A stretch of DNA of 64,000 bases from Plicaturopsis crispa FD-325 SS-3 (GCA_000827205.1 KN832559.1:600199-664198); one strand, 5' to 3'; shown: positions 34,295 to 46,818, counted from the stretch's first letter. The notes: a model not told the origin generated them from the letters alone. Numbers and translations are program-made.

Positions 34295-35121
34295 CCTGGG
34301 ACAGAGGTGTGTCAAATGTCCGATATCCACCTCTTAAAATTGACGTATAAGCTGTGAGCTGAGTTGTCCGCGGAACTCGGTAAAGGGCTGCGACTCACTA
34401 TGCCGAAGCTCTCTCCAGAGTTTTGAAACGGTTTTCAGCTAAGCGCGGGTAAAAGTGGACAAGGAAATTTCCTTTTCATCGGGAACCACCATTCGTATAA
34501 GTACCAGGACAACGTCCCAAGGAGGTGACCGCAGGCAACGTGTGGATCCGCCTTGTCATTCGAACTTGACTTCACCAATGACCTCAAGGAGCTGTATCGG
34601 AGTGCAGACCCCGAAGACCAGAGTTCTATACTTGAGAACTTGAACGTCATCGGCATAGGATAGAATTGCATTGAACAACTTACTGTACCACTGAGTGAGT
34701 AGGCGCGCCGACAAATACGCCATCGCTCCACTGTTGTGATTGAAAAGGTGGGAGCGTAGACATGATGCACATTTATTGCCGTCTGCACGACGAATGGTGT
34801 TGCCCGCGTCGTGCAAAACCGTCTGGCGTGCATTGCCGTAGTCTTGGCAGAGCTCGAGCTTGGTCCATTCTAGAGCATAATGTAAATTATTGATTGAAGT
34901 TTTGAGTTGCAAGCCAAGATCGAGATGAGAGAAGGAGGCAGAAACAAGAATTGGGGACCAACGGTTTGGCGAACGGTGCCAGAGGTCTCGAGCTCTGTGG
35001 CTCCTACCGCGACGTCAGACTCAACGCTCATGTTTTATCACCACAAAACAAAGGACACTTATAGCAGAGACCTTCAAAATGACATGCTGCTATTTGATTT
35101 TGTCGCTTTCTTCAAAGGAAA
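34295..35121. promoter_or_regulatory. shared intergenic region between acetate kinase and phosphoketolase
   Basis: These 827 bp separate the two divergent start codons, so both promoters must lie here. Open frames in it have no family resemblance. I did not identify a specific factor-binding site. Confidence 0.55.
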
Positions 35122-38100
35122 ATGCCCGGACAATATGTGTCTCGCCCAAACCCGCCTCCGGACCCATCCCAACTTCCTGAATCCGTTTTGCAGTGCAGCT
35201 CGCGAATGACGGAGGCGGTGATTTCTGCGAATGAGCTTCTGGAGATTCAGAAATTCAGAAGAGCAGCGGACTATATTGCCGCTGGTGAGTGTCTTGTCAT
35301 GAAGTTTGGTGGGCGACGTTAACGTTTGCTTCGTGTAGCCATGATTTTTCTTAAGACCAATGTATTCATGGAAGAGAGATTGTCATACGACATGATCAAG
35401 GCGCGTTTGCTAGGTCAATAGACACTTTTCGTTCAGGTTTTTCGCGTCTCTCATTTGCGAGGGCGATGGTGCTATAGGTCACTGGGGTACCTGCCCAGGC
35501 CTCACCCTTGTCTACGCCCACATTAACCGAATCATTCGGCGAGACAATGTCGATGCACTTTATGTTGTTGGCCCTGGTATGTAGGCTTTGTTCTCTGTTC
35601 GGCGGACATGACGAACGACAGCTACATATCAGGGCACGGTGCACCCGGAATACTTGCTTCACTGTGGCTGGAGGACTCACTCTCTAGGTTCTACCCCGAG
35701 ATTACCCGGGACCGCGTTGGCCTGGAGAAATTGGTTTCTGGGTTTAGCGAGCCAGGTGGATTTCCTAGGTATTTAATTCGCCGTGGACCTATTGATACGA
35801 CTCATCCGGATTCGCAGTCACATCAATGCCGAAACACCCGGTGCCATCCACGAGGGCGGCGAGCTTGGTTATGCCCTAAGTGTCGCTTTTGGTGCCGTCA
35901 TGGACAAGCCTGATCTAATCGCTGTCTGTGTCGTTGGCGACGGTGAAGCCGAAACTGGACCCACCGCTGCGGCATGGCACGGACATAAGTATATCGACCC
36001 CGCGGAATCGGGCACCGTGCTACCTGTATTGCACGTCAACGGATTCAAGATATCCGAGCGTACCATATATGGTACGATGGACGACAAGGAACTGACTGCA
36101 CTATTTTCGTAGGTTGTCTGCTCCGTGAACACATTTAAATGCTAACCATATGGCTCTAGTGGGCTCGGGTACCTCGTCTACTTCGTCGACGATATGGAGA
36201 ACGTCGACCAGAATTTGGCGGCAACCATGGACTCTGCTCTCCGCCAAATCAAACAGATTCAAAACGACGCGCGCAAAGGGAATCCGACAGTCAAACCCCG
36301 TTGGCCAATAATAATACTACGCACACCCAAGGTATGCTCCCTGATCAACTTTTCGTCAGTCTTCCTAAATACATGGCTATGGCTTAGGGATTTGGTGCCC
36401 CCCAAGAGGTCGCTGGACAGTACATAGCAGGCTCATTCCATGCACATCAAGTGCCCCTCCCAAACGCGAAACAGTCTGCCGAAGAACTGTCGGCGCTGCA
36501 GGCATGGCTGGAGTCGTACAAGCCTACCGAACTCTTCGATAAGGATGGCGCGCCTGTTGCGGATATCTTGAACAGTATTCCCGACGACGATGCTTCAAAG
36601 CTTGGCCAGAAAAAAGAAAGTTACGCGGGATACAAGCCTCTGATAATACGCGAGTGGCAGACACACGCCGCTGAGAAGGGCGCGCAAGCCAGCAGCATGA
36701 AAGCTACCGGGCTATTCCTGAAAGACGTTGTAGAGGAGTAAGTGGTTTGACTGCTCGTGCCTATCTTTCTCGTGCTCATCTTGCTCGTTTTATGCATCAA
36801 GCAACCCGAAGTCCTTTCGTGTTTTCTCACCGGACGAACTTGTATCGAACAAGCTCGACGCGGTCCTAGACAACACCAACCGTAATTTCCAGTCGGACTC
36901 CGCGTCGCGCAACAAAGGAGGCCGTGTCATAGAGATCCTTTCTGAGCACACCTGCCAGGGTATGCTCCAAGGGTACACGCTGACGGGTCGAACAGGCCTT
37001 TTCCCCAGTTACGAGTCTTTCCTGGGTATCATTCACACAATGATGGTCCAATACAGCAAGTTTGTCAAGATAGTGCGTTCGTCTCTCTTGCAGTCGCCGT
37101 GGTGTGCCTGCTGAACCATACTTATTGTATAATAGGGTTCGGAGACAAATTGGCGTCAGCCTGTTGGGTCGCTCAACTATGTCGAGACGTCGACATGGGC
37201 TCGACAGGTATTTTTGTCTGAATATCGGACATGTATACGTATTGAATCGCCCTTTCCTCGCAGGAGCATAACGGGTTCTCTCACCAAAACCCATCTTTCA
37301 TCGGCGCGGTGCTCAATCTAAAAGCGCAGATGGCGCGTGTATATCTTCCTCCCGACGCAAACTGCTTTTTGTCGACGATTTCCCATTGTCTGCGCGCAAA
37401 AAATTACATCAACCTCATAGTTGGAAGCAAACAACCGACACCCGTGTGGCTCAGCCCCGAGGAGGCCAATACCGTGAGCATCCTTCTGCAAACCATACGA
37501 TGTCTAAGGCAGTCGCTCAATGTTTGTATTTAGCACTGCATTGCTGGCGTATCGATATGGAAATTTGCTAGTGTCGATGATGGCCTCAACCCTGACGTTG
37601 TACTCGTCGGCATCGGTGCAGAGGTCACCTTTGAGGTCGTCGCCGCCGCCGTGCTGCTGCGCAAGTTTCTACCAGAGCTGCGTGTGCGCGTCGTGAATGT
37701 GACGGACCTCATGGTCCTAAGCACGACAGGGTCGCATCCGCACTCGGTCGACGACGATGCCTTCGAGCAACTCTTCACAAAGGACCGCCCCATCCATTTC
37801 AACTACCACGGATATCCTATCGAGCTCAAGGGTCTCCTCTTTGGTCGTCCGAACATGGGCAGAGCTTCGATAGAAGGATACAGAGAGGAGGGAACGACGA
37901 CGGCGCCCTTCGACGTGAGTTTATGCTCTTCCCGAGCTCGGGGCGAAGGGAAAGCTTACATCGGTCATGCGGTAGATGATGCTGTGCAACCATACATCTC
38001 GCTATCACGTCGCAGAGGCCGCTATTCGTGGCGGCGCCCTCCACAATCCCAAGGTCGCGGTAGTGGCCCACGAGAAGACCGCTTATCTTAGACACCTTGC

Positions 38101-38232
38101 CCAAAAAGATCGTCAGTACCTGTATGAGCACGGCGAAGGTGAGTGAGTTATGCTACCTGCGTGATATCCACTGATCTTCGTGCATTTCTGTCAGACCCCG
38201 AAGGTGTTTCCGACACGCCAAAATTTGACTGA
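35122..38232 (+). CDS. xylulose-5-phosphate/fructose-6-phosphate phosphoketolase
   Basis: Multi-exon gene for a full-length thiamine-diphosphate phosphoketolase of about 800 residues. It cleaves xylulose 5-phosphate (and usually fructose 6-phosphate) with phosphate to acetyl phosphate plus an aldose phosphate. Landmarks in order: [30 protein letters not shown] with the catalytic-region histidine, [40 protein letters not shown], the TPP-binding [107 protein letters not shown] and [18 protein letters not shown]. The last exons give [14 protein letters not shown] and end [12 protein letters not shown]. The start at 35122 gives [15 protein letters not shown]. It is divergent from acetate kinase, which uses its product. 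Confidence 0.94.
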
Positions 38233-38509
38233 ATTGTCTCGCAACACTTCGTCCCCATTCTATCTTTGTTGAGCCTGACGCTCCAGCAGCAAGTGCATGA
38301 TGTATCAATAATGTTGTATTTACGAAGAACAGTATAATGTATCACTGAGACTGATCGTTCAAAATGACTCTTAGCACGCTCGAGGGGATGGTCGAAGAAA
38401 GTTGAATTTTCTTCGTACCATTTTACAGTATATACGGGTATTACGATGTCAGTACCATTCGTGCATTACTAGTAAAAAAAACACTTCCAGCAGCCCACAA
38501 ACCGCACGC

Positions 38510-40971
38510 TCATTTGTTGATGACCACGCCCTCCCTCGGCTTCACTACCACCGGCAGCGGGCCCCTCGTCGTGACATACAAATCGTTTAAATTGTCCTCC
38601 CACACGCGCGGCTCGAACCCAGGCGCGAACGCGAGCTCAAATTTCTGCACCAGCAGCGAGATCGTCATGCGCATCTCCTGGTACGCGAGGTTCTTGCCGA
38701 CGCACACCGCGGGCCCGAAGGAGAAGGGGATGTACGCCGCGGTGTTGTGCCGCACCTCGCCCTTGAAGCCGGGTGCGTGGAAGGAGCCGGGCTGGTCGGC
38801 GGGGAGCCAGCGCTCGGGCGCGAACTCCTCCGGCGCGGGGAAGAAGTTGCGCGGGTCGCGGTGGAGGGAGTAGGTGTGGATGAACGCTTGGGTGCCCTCT
38901 GGGAGGTAGCTAGATGACGGGGGTTGAGTTGCGGTTATCATCTACAAGTACTTGGATTTGGCTCACTGAGGTCCAAGCGCCTTTCCACCGTGGCCCTTTT
39001 CAGCAGCCCGCTGACTGCCGCTCATGAGAGGTGGGTAAAGGCGAAGAGTCTCGTTGCTGCCGGCAAGTTTCAGCCGGGGATCACGAATCAATGAAACACA
39101 GGCGGCTTACATGACAGCGTTCAGATAATGCAGCTGCGCATGCTGGGACGCGTCAAACACGTTCTCGCCCGGGGGGAAGAACTTGTCCGTCTCCTCCTGC
39201 AGCCGCTTATACGCTTTCGGGTTGGCCATCAGGAAATAGAACAGGTTCGCGAGGGTGATGGACGTCGTATCCGAGCCTGCGATGATCGCAAGCCCTCCGT
39301 CGTTGACGACCTGTGACATCGAAGGACGCACAGGCTCGTATCCGCCCTCGTCATTCTGATACCCGATCAGCAGGGTGCGCAGGGATATGAGCAAGCGACT
39401 TACCAAGTAGTAGTAGAGGTCCTTGGTGACGGAGCCCGCAGACGCGCGCCTGAACGCTCGTGCCCGTGCCATTTTCATGTGTTTGATGAGATCGCTCCCT
39501 GCTCCAGGAAGCTTCATCCAGTATTGCGCCAGCCAAGGAACGTGACCGAGGAACAGCGAGAGCCTAGTTTAGCCAGTCAGTGTGCAGTCTTCTTGCATCT
39601 GTGGGCCAACTTACGGCTGCCCGCCATCAAGCATATGCCACAGGCCGTCTTTGTCGTGGTCGTGGAGCATGTCCGTGCCACCGCCAAATCTATATACATG
39701 TCAGCAAGCACAGCAAAGACGACTATCGCAGCGGGACTAACACCATGTCACTCATAAAGTCGTATCTGTTCAAACCGGAACATTAGCAGTGAGCGTTGGA
39801 CAAGGTGATACAACCACGCACGTGAAGTAGCAAAGCCAACGCGAAAGATCGAGCGGGCCCTTCTGCTTCTCCAGCTGCTCGGCAAGCTCGATGCTGCGCC
39901 GCGTGATGACAGGCTCGTAGTCCTTGAGCGCGGAGCTGTTGAAGGCTCTGTTCCAGAACTGGCGCCTCCGCGCGTGCTCCTTGGCGTTATTCAGCGCGAT
40001 CAAGGACCGCGTCGTCTGCGCGGGGATGCGGCCGTCCCAGTCTGATTCATCACAACTTAGCAAACAGCCGCACCACGAAACGCATATCACTCACTTGGAC
40101 CCTTCGGCCAGCCGTTCGCACCCATCAAGGGGATGATCGAGCCGACGTCAGCGATGGACACCTCGTTCGGACCTGCGGGATGTCAATACGCGAAGGACAC
40201 CGACCGAGCGAAGGGCAGGCTCACCAATCCGCACAAAGTCGCCGTACTTGCGATGCAGGTTTTGATAGTACTCGTGCATCTTGCCCTGATGCGAGATGTA
40301 CGCCATCCGGAACTTTGTGATCTTGTTGAGGAACGGGCCGGGGATCTTGGCGAGCGGGTGGAAGGGCGAGATGCGGTAGAAGACGGTGGACCCGATTATC
40401 GTCGCCAGATACGTCCCGAACGTTGTCGCGACGGCGTGTGTCCAGTCCTCATAGTGCGGCAGGAGGAGCGGTGTTAACAGTGCGGGAAACGCGAGAAGTA
40501 GGAAGAACAGCGCAAAGGGGCCGCTTGGCTCGTATCGTTTGAAGATAAAGTACGATCCCTGTGGAGGTTGTGTTAGACGGCATCAGCTTGCAGGACGATT
40601 GCACGTACCAAGCCAGCTGCTACGGTAGACACCAGCGCGTCCTGGTACTTGAGAGTGGTCAACGCGATCTTGGCAGACTCGAGTTGCGCCACGATGGCGG
40701 GGACGTCTACGCGCGCAATGACGTCGCGCACGTTCGGGGGGAGGCGTGCTAGGGTGTCATTGAGGGTGACGGACTGCAGCGACTCTGTGAGCGCCTCGAG
40801 TTTCTCGATGGTGCTTGGAGGGAGTCGCGCGTAGGCCTCGTTGACGGCGTGGGATTTGAGCGAGGACGCAAGGGCCTGCAGTTTCTCCAGAGTTTCGGAG
40901 GGGAGGCGTGCAAAGGCCTCGTTGTCCGCGAAGGACTTGAGCGACGCGGTGAGCGACTCGAGTGTGGCCAT
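38510..40971 (-). CDS. cytochrome P450 with N-terminal repeat extension
   Basis: Minus-strand multi-exon P450 monooxygenase. The membrane anchor FALFFLLLAFPALLTPLLLP and a second hydrophobic segment precede the Pro hinge ISPFHPLAKIPGPFLNKITK. The I helix has AGSDTT, the K helix NETLRLYPP (ExxR), then FAPERW, and the haem loop is FSFGPAVCVGKNLA with the Cys ligand. The last exon is 38909-38510, joined through a short intron so that GPHYLPEGTQAF is formed. Unusually, about 130 residues precede the anchor region and contain three copies of a roughly 27-residue unit built on NEA(F/Y)ARLP..T.EKL.AL. They splice in frame through the intron around 40612-40562. It is tail to tail with phosphoketolase, 277 bp apart. 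Substrate unknown; I do not assign a CYP number. Confidence 0.88.
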
Positions 40972-41675
40972 CTTTGCGTGGAGACACGCAGGTGCAGCAG
41001 ACTTTATGTAGTCTTGGGGGGAGCAGTCAATGAGCAGCCTCGAATTACACGGAGTGCCGTCCTGATTAAGAGAGATATGGTATATACCGAAAGGTCCGCG
41101 TCCGTCATGTCTGAAGCGATTGAAACAGGTCAGCGACTGGACAAGAATGGGACCTGACCGAGCTTCTGCCCATTATCGGGAAACATGACGCTGCGGGAAA
41201 GTATGGTAAAGTTGTGCCGGAAGACGCAAAAGGCAGCGTGTGTGTATGGGCGTCCGTTTTCCTCGGTACTTTGCCAACGCACTTGCCTTTCGCGGATAGC
41301 CTTGAACCTTCATATGGCGACTCGGTCGTTTTGCGGTATTGTAGATGCATCCGTCTCGGACATCTTGGGCGACCGCTGGGGCGAATCGTAGTCATCGTGG
41401 CGTGCGCGTCGCGAACTGGCAAATCGCGCAGCACGGGCGCACGATTTTGGTGAAATATTCGTCGGCCACGATGTTCGTGGCGCTAGTAGACCGAACTGCA
41501 CACGCGTTTGTGGCATGATGGAGGACGTCGTAAATAAGAACAGAACAGCGATGAGGCCGCAGACTCGGGGTTCTTGTCGGAGATTGTCAATTGCCGCGAA
41601 CCTGACCGAGGCGCGCCCGCCGCTCGTCATTGTTTCACGTGTCTCAGAGCAATCCCTCGGCCCTCTCTCTCCGCA
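40972..41675. other. upstream region of the P450 gene, no gene recognised
   Basis: It lies between the P450 start codon and tRNA-Ser. Frames on both strands lack resemblance to known proteins. Confidence 0.5.
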
Positions 41676-41765
41676 GGCACTGTAGCCAAGTGGTTACGGC
41701 GACAGATTCGAATTACGATTATCTGTTCCTCTTTGAGGGCGTAGGTTCGAATCCTGCCAGTGTCG
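41676..41765 (+). tRNA. tRNA-Ser (anticodon CGA), intron-containing
   Basis: The acceptor stem GGCACTG pairs with CAGTGTC, discriminator G. The D arm is GCCAAGTGGTTACGGC. The anticodon stem ACAGA/TCTGT encloses TTCGAA, an 8-nt intron and A, so the anticodon is CGA. A long variable arm (TCCTCTTTGAGGG) marks a type II tRNA, and the T arm has GGTTCGAATCC. The sequence closely resembles yeast tRNA-Ser(CGA), which is also spliced. Confidence 0.92.
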
Positions 41766-42409
41766 TTATTCTGAGGAAGGAAACTTTTTTGCAGAGGAAA
41801 CACATGAGCTTTTGAAATTTGCCATTCACTGCGAGGAAACAAAAAACCAACGGAGGACCGCCACAAAACGAACGAGCGGGAACACATTGGCCAAAACAGG
41901 CAGTTGCGGAAAAGGTTCCGAGTTCCGACGCGCGTCGACTTTGCACAATCGGAACTCCTGAAAACTTTTTGGCACAGGAAACATATATGCATTCACGCTG
42001 ACAATGGCAAACAGACACCCGCTCTTTTGTCGGGAGGCACTGACATACGGCGAAATCACCACGATGATTTACTGTTCCACTCAGACATCACTTACCGCCC
42101 CTCCCGCCTCCACAAACTTGTCCATCAACTAAAGGATCATCAGACGCGGCCACGACGAGTGCGACAACACCCACCTCTCTCAAATACTCGCCCCGCAGAT
42201 CCTTTGCAATCCCAGCGGCGTCGGCCTGCGCGCGTACGACGTCAAAGTAAAGTTGGACGCGGGACTTGCGTTGTGCTACTAGGGTAAGTACAGTGCACTT
42301 TCAACGCGACATACGACTCACCGGGCGGAAATAACAGACTGCGCAGGGCTCGTATTCTAGCGTCCATGTGCCCCGGTCTACAAACGTTAGCCTCGAAATG
42401 GAACGCGCA

Positions 42410-42960
42410 GAAAAACTCACCTCGGGCGCGGCCTGCTAGTGCTCGCGACACAGGATCGACCATGGCGGCCAGCAACGCGTCGTCTTCCTCGGTAGTGCGC
42501 TCTGATTCGCACGGCGGAGGAAACTTGACGCGCGGGGCCTTGGGTTTCGTGCGCGATTTCTGGGCTGAACGAACTCACTCCCGCGGCAAGATGAGTTCTC
42601 AGGATCGACCAGGACAGCCAGCAACGGGTCGTTCTCCTCGATCGTGAGTTCCGATTCGATCTTATGAAGTAATACCAGCAACCCGAGAACGCACTGCGAC
42701 GACACAAATGGACATATGTATGGTTTCCGTTTGTCGAGATCATGCACGTTGCACCAGCACTGTGTCTCTCTTACGCTCGCCTACTCGTATCCTGGCATCC
42801 TCGGTTCTCCGACGCTTTCGAAAAGGAATGCGTGCACATACTCACTCCCGCTGCAAAGTCCATGCTCGCGATACACGGTCGACCACGGCGGCCTCCTTGG
42901 AATCGTCAGCTCGATGAGATTTCACCCAGAAAGCACGCGGTTTCCCGATTTCTTGGAACG
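42410..42960 (-). repeat. three diverged copies of a minus-strand exon-like module
   Basis: Each copy contains a GTCGACC/GATCGACC core with similar flanks at about 42450, 42600 and 42875. Translated on the minus strand, the first two give similar peptides: EEDDALLAAMVDPVSRALAG and EENDPLLAVLVDPENSSCRG. The third is frameshifted and shorter. Each is followed by a GTGAGT donor-like word. It looks like a duplicated gene fragment in decay. Confidence 0.5.
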
Positions 42961-44936
42961 GGACATTGCAGGCAGTCCAGAGCGGCACTATGTCCATGCT
43001 GCCATTCTTTCAACTACCATTCACACCAATATATCGAGAACCCGAGCCTCCGTGCGGGACTAGGTACATCATTCTCGGGCCGTCCTCTTTCTCGCCGACT
43101 TTGGAGTTGACAATGTTCTGAGCCTGAATCAGGCCTGATTATGTGCGTTCGACCTGTGCTTCCGGTGGCTCATCTCTGCGACATATCACTGGTGTCGGTT
43201 GCTGTACATACTGGCAAGTCTCTGCGTTCTAAATCTCTTAGGCTTGCTAATAACGTGTTTCAGGGTCGAGACATGAAATGTACCAGTTGACCGCACAATA
43301 AAGACTACTTTCCACAGCGAATTTTCGTTAGTGAACTGTCGGAGACGGTAAGACGCTGTCCTCTCCGCCTGAGGAGGTACGACCAATGACCCAAAAACTG
43401 GTGACTAACGCCCCCGCATAGGATGAACTTCCCTCAGCCTCGCACCGACGGCACCGACCGCCCACTAAGGACCTCGTGCAGTCCTGTGGACTACAACTCG
43501 GGTCCTGCGGCATACGCTGTTCTTGCCAACATACTCAACGCGGACGCCATCCACGCCGCGTGCCCGAACGATCCCGACGCAGAGTCGACCGTTGGCGTCA
43601 CAGCTCACCTGTGACTACACCAACGTCGTCAGTTCGACTTTCGAGCGCAGTAACACGTTGCCAGTCGACTCCGCGACGCAACGGTCTACTTGATACGTCT
43701 AGTCTATTGAATGCGCGGTAAATGTGTAGGAACTCAATCACAGGCACAAATAGTATGCAGATCTTGAAGCTTCACTTCAGATATAACGCTGACCCGCATA
43801 TAGGACAGAGTGCACGAAAGGCTATCGTGTACACAGCACTCTATTGCGACCTTCTCGTCGTCTTTTCCTGAACCGAAGAATATCCCAGAACGAACAGTGC
43901 AAGAAAAAGGGTCTTTCCTAACGTGTCGCCGCCACTAGCGAGGGCTATATGACCTTGCTGCCCGGCGTCGCACAACCGCCTGTTAATCGTTCTAGAACCC
44001 CTAGTCAGGTGAGAGACATCCGACCCGCGGAACGAACGTGTCCTCTTCCCATAACCACAAATTCTGATAGCATATGCAGCACCGGTGGCCTTTTTGTGGC
44101 CTTTAGGAGATTCGCCACTGTTGGAGAAATTCATCGTAGGCGTATGTGTCTCACGGACGCCTGTTAATGGTTTAGCAGCACTCCCTGCGATTGTTTGCAC
44201 GCCGAGACACTTCCAATGTTTCAATGCAACGCCTCCACCTGTCAGTGGGGCTCGTCGGCAGCTCGGCAGGACGCCTTCTAAAGTATCGATTCGGATACCT
44301 TACGGACCGGGAAATGCATGCACCTATGTCTCAGTCCTCTAGGGATTGCAGCGACTTGTGCGCCGACGAGTATGTCGGGAAGGTGCGTATGGAGAGAGAG
44401 TAACGCAAGTCATTAGGGACTACCGCGGGCTTTCAAATACGCAAAATCGTCCAAAATAGGAAGGTGCTGTGGTTGGTGACTGCCGCGGGAAGGCCATTTT
44501 CAAAATTGACTTGCGCCTCGTAGCCACAGGTGAGTGACTGCCACGGCTCCACTTCAGGCGACTTCTTGAGAATTGACCGTGAACTCGTGTGGATCACACG
44601 GTGGATCCGACGACATCGCTAGAACAACTGCGCGTGACGGTTGCCTTATACTCGGTAGCCCTTCGCATGCACGCCTTGGCGCTCCGAGTCTGCGATCTGC
44701 GGCACTGCTATTTCTGGCAAGGACGCGTGATTGGGGGTACACCTCGAGCTATGGAAGTTGTCAAAGACAGTCTAACCCACTAACATCTCTTGTCTAGATA
44801 CCGACGCGCTCCATTTGAAACTGACGGCCAGCGCTGCTGCACGCTTTTCCACCTTCATCGCTTCAATAGTGCGTATCCCCATTCAAATTGAGGAAAAAAC
44901 AACTACTCTGCGGCAACGCTAGACACACCGGCAGCG

Positions 44937-44944
44937 TATAAATT
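44937..44944 (+). promoter_or_regulatory. TATA-like box upstream of the secreted protein gene
   Basis: TATAAATT lies 217 bp before the ATG at 45161, the best TATA match upstream of that gene. If used, the 5' leader would be nearly 190 nt and would include an out-of-frame ATG at 44968. Confidence 0.35.
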
Positions 44945-45160
44945 CACGTCTTGCGAGAGAGAGTGCCATGTCAGAGCAGCGAGTCGTCTCGAGCAGCACC
45001 GCATTGTGTATCACCCTCATTCGCATCCTCGATCGCACCCTCGACCTCCCCGCCCATACATCCACCACTCCAAGCGTCCTCAGCAGGGCCCGCGGATACC
45101 TCCACGCTCTCATCTACTCCCCCCTGCTACTCTTCCGTTTCATACGCGCCATTCAGCACC

Positions 45161-46082
45161 ATGATTTCCGCAACCAGCACCAAATCGTCACCCTCGACGC
45201 TCGTGAAGATCCTGCTTGGCTGCTTGCTTTTGTTCGCGACCATAGCCGGCGTGCGCAGTGAGGAACTGTGCTGCCAGAATGGCTGCGGGTCGGCCGATCC
45301 GAATTCTGTGGCGAGCAGCCTCGGATTCGATTGCCTGCAGCCCCTCCCGCAGGGCGACCCCGCGATCTCACAGTGCCAGCAGGAGGCGGCGCAGTGAGTT
45401 TTTCTTTTCGATTTACTTCTTGATGCCAGGCCACTAAGTACCCGCCTCTTTCCAGCTTCGTATTTGCGGACTCGTGCTGCGCGGACAACGGCGGAGACGT
45501 AGACGTGGTGCACGACGAGCTGTTCAGCCTGTACGGCCCGGCGACCAACGCCAGCGCCAAGCTCGAGCACTACGACTCGTTCCTGGCGTTCCGCAAGGCG
45601 GGCGGGCAGCTTCCCCTGCCGGGTGCAAACGGCACCGCTGTGAACGGGACGCTGTTCGAGAAACGCGATTTCGATGGGTGCTGCAACGCGTGCAAGACGA
45701 TCAACAGGGCCTCGACGTACTGTCCGCGCAACCGACTCGGCGCGGCTATCAGCGCCGGCGCGCTCATCTGCGTCGCCGCGTGCTCGTTCACGTATGGGCA
45801 GGTGCGTGTTTTTGTTTCTCATTGCGCGTGCGGAGATTGATGTTGGGATGAATGTAGCTTTGCACGCTGTAGGTGGTATGCGGAAACGACGCTGTCGGTG
45901 GTGGTGTCAACAATCGGCTGCAAATGGAGCCCAATTTCTTCCTCATTTCTTCTGTTTTTCCCTTTCATTCCGCGTCTATTGCTCGTCAAAACAAAGTTTC
46001 AAATTCGCTTTCCCGTCACAAATTACCCAAAGTGTGTGTTTCTGGTTCCTGTACGAAGTTGGTGTTGTATGATGTAGGGTAG
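45161..46082 (+). CDS. secreted cysteine-rich protein of unknown function
   Basis: The ATG at 45161 opens a typical signal peptide: a Ser/Thr/Lys start, hydrophobic VKILLGCLLLFATIAGV, then RSEE. The mature part has paired and spaced cysteines (ELCCQNGCG, FDCLQP, SCCADNGG, FDGCCNACKTINRASTYC, GALICVAACSF) and three NxS/T sites (NAS, NGT, NGT). Exons are 45161-45393 and from 45456. The 3' end has two readings. Splicing at 45802-45872 adds VVCGNDAVGGGVNNRLQMEP and ends at 46082 (262 residues). Reading through ends at 45840 (205 residues). I prefer the spliced form because the donor CAG|GTGCGT is strong and the frame is kept. It resembles small secreted proteins of wood- and plant-associated fungi, but I recognise no named family. 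Confidence 0.72.
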
Positions 46083-46818
46083 ATAAAATGACCGGTCCAA
46101 ACCCGGATTGAGATACAAATTTCTCTTTTTCAAGGCCGTCCTCGACTGGCAGTTACCTGTAGAACATGCAAATTCAACACGAGAAGGCGCCTCGGAGCAC
46201 GATGCCATTCACACTGGAAGTATATGAACACGATACAAGTATTGAATGCTTGATAGGAGTTCCAATCACAGATGTAAATAGCATGCGAACCTTGAAGCTT
46301 CACCTCAGGTATAGAGTAGACCTGCACGTAGTCTCGGCGAAGCCAGCTTGCTTCACGAAGGCGTCCATTGACTTTCAATCCACCTGCATCGGAAAAGACT
46401 TGAGTAGAACAGACGCCGCCGCCGCCGCACCCACCGCGGCTGTGAATGTTTCCCTTGAAAATCCTTGCTCCCTGGACCTCCCGGCACCACGATGACACTT
46501 TGAAGACACTCGGAAACGTCGGAATGCAGCCTCGACCCACGATTTTATGCAGTCGTACGACCGTTTCAGCCTAAGTTGCTGAGCCTCGCCTCGGTCCAAC
46601 CTCGGTCGAGTCCAGCAAAGACAGGGGCTAAGATCTCGAAGCAGAGCCGCGCACGTGGAAATTGCGAAAAATTGACCGAACCCTGAGCCGGCCTGGGGAA
46701 AAGTGGTCTGATCAGTCAGTCCTCCTCGTTAATAAAAGTACACTTGGCAAAGCCCGTCACCTCCCTGTCCTTTCCCCTCACCGTCCTCGACGTCGCCTGC
46801 ACTCTCTTTCGCGTCGCC
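46083..46818. other. intergenic, upstream of sterol desaturase
   Basis: No gene. A GCCGCC/GCCGCA microsatellite-like tract lies near 46417-46435. Confidence 0.5.

Larger units (their letters stand above)
41766..45160. other. 3.4-kb gene-poor region with decayed repeats
   Basis: No intact gene is recognised. A 30-bp segment after the tRNA (about 41783-41812) recurs imperfectly at about 41960-41990 (ACTTTTTTGCAGAGGAAACA versus ACTTTTTGGCACAGGAAACA). At 42410-42960 three diverged copies of one module occur, listed separately. The remainder shows only short frames. Confidence 0.5.

Noticed and set aside
38923-38941. Start of the last P450 exon at an ATG (MITATQPP)
   Set aside because: Those codons belong to the intron; using acceptor CATCTAG gives GPHYLPEGTQAF, the conserved P450 sequence.
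41719-42018. Minus-strand frame overlapping tRNA-Ser
   Set aside because: It covers the tRNA in antisense and its peptide end is simply the translated tRNA; a classic false gene call.
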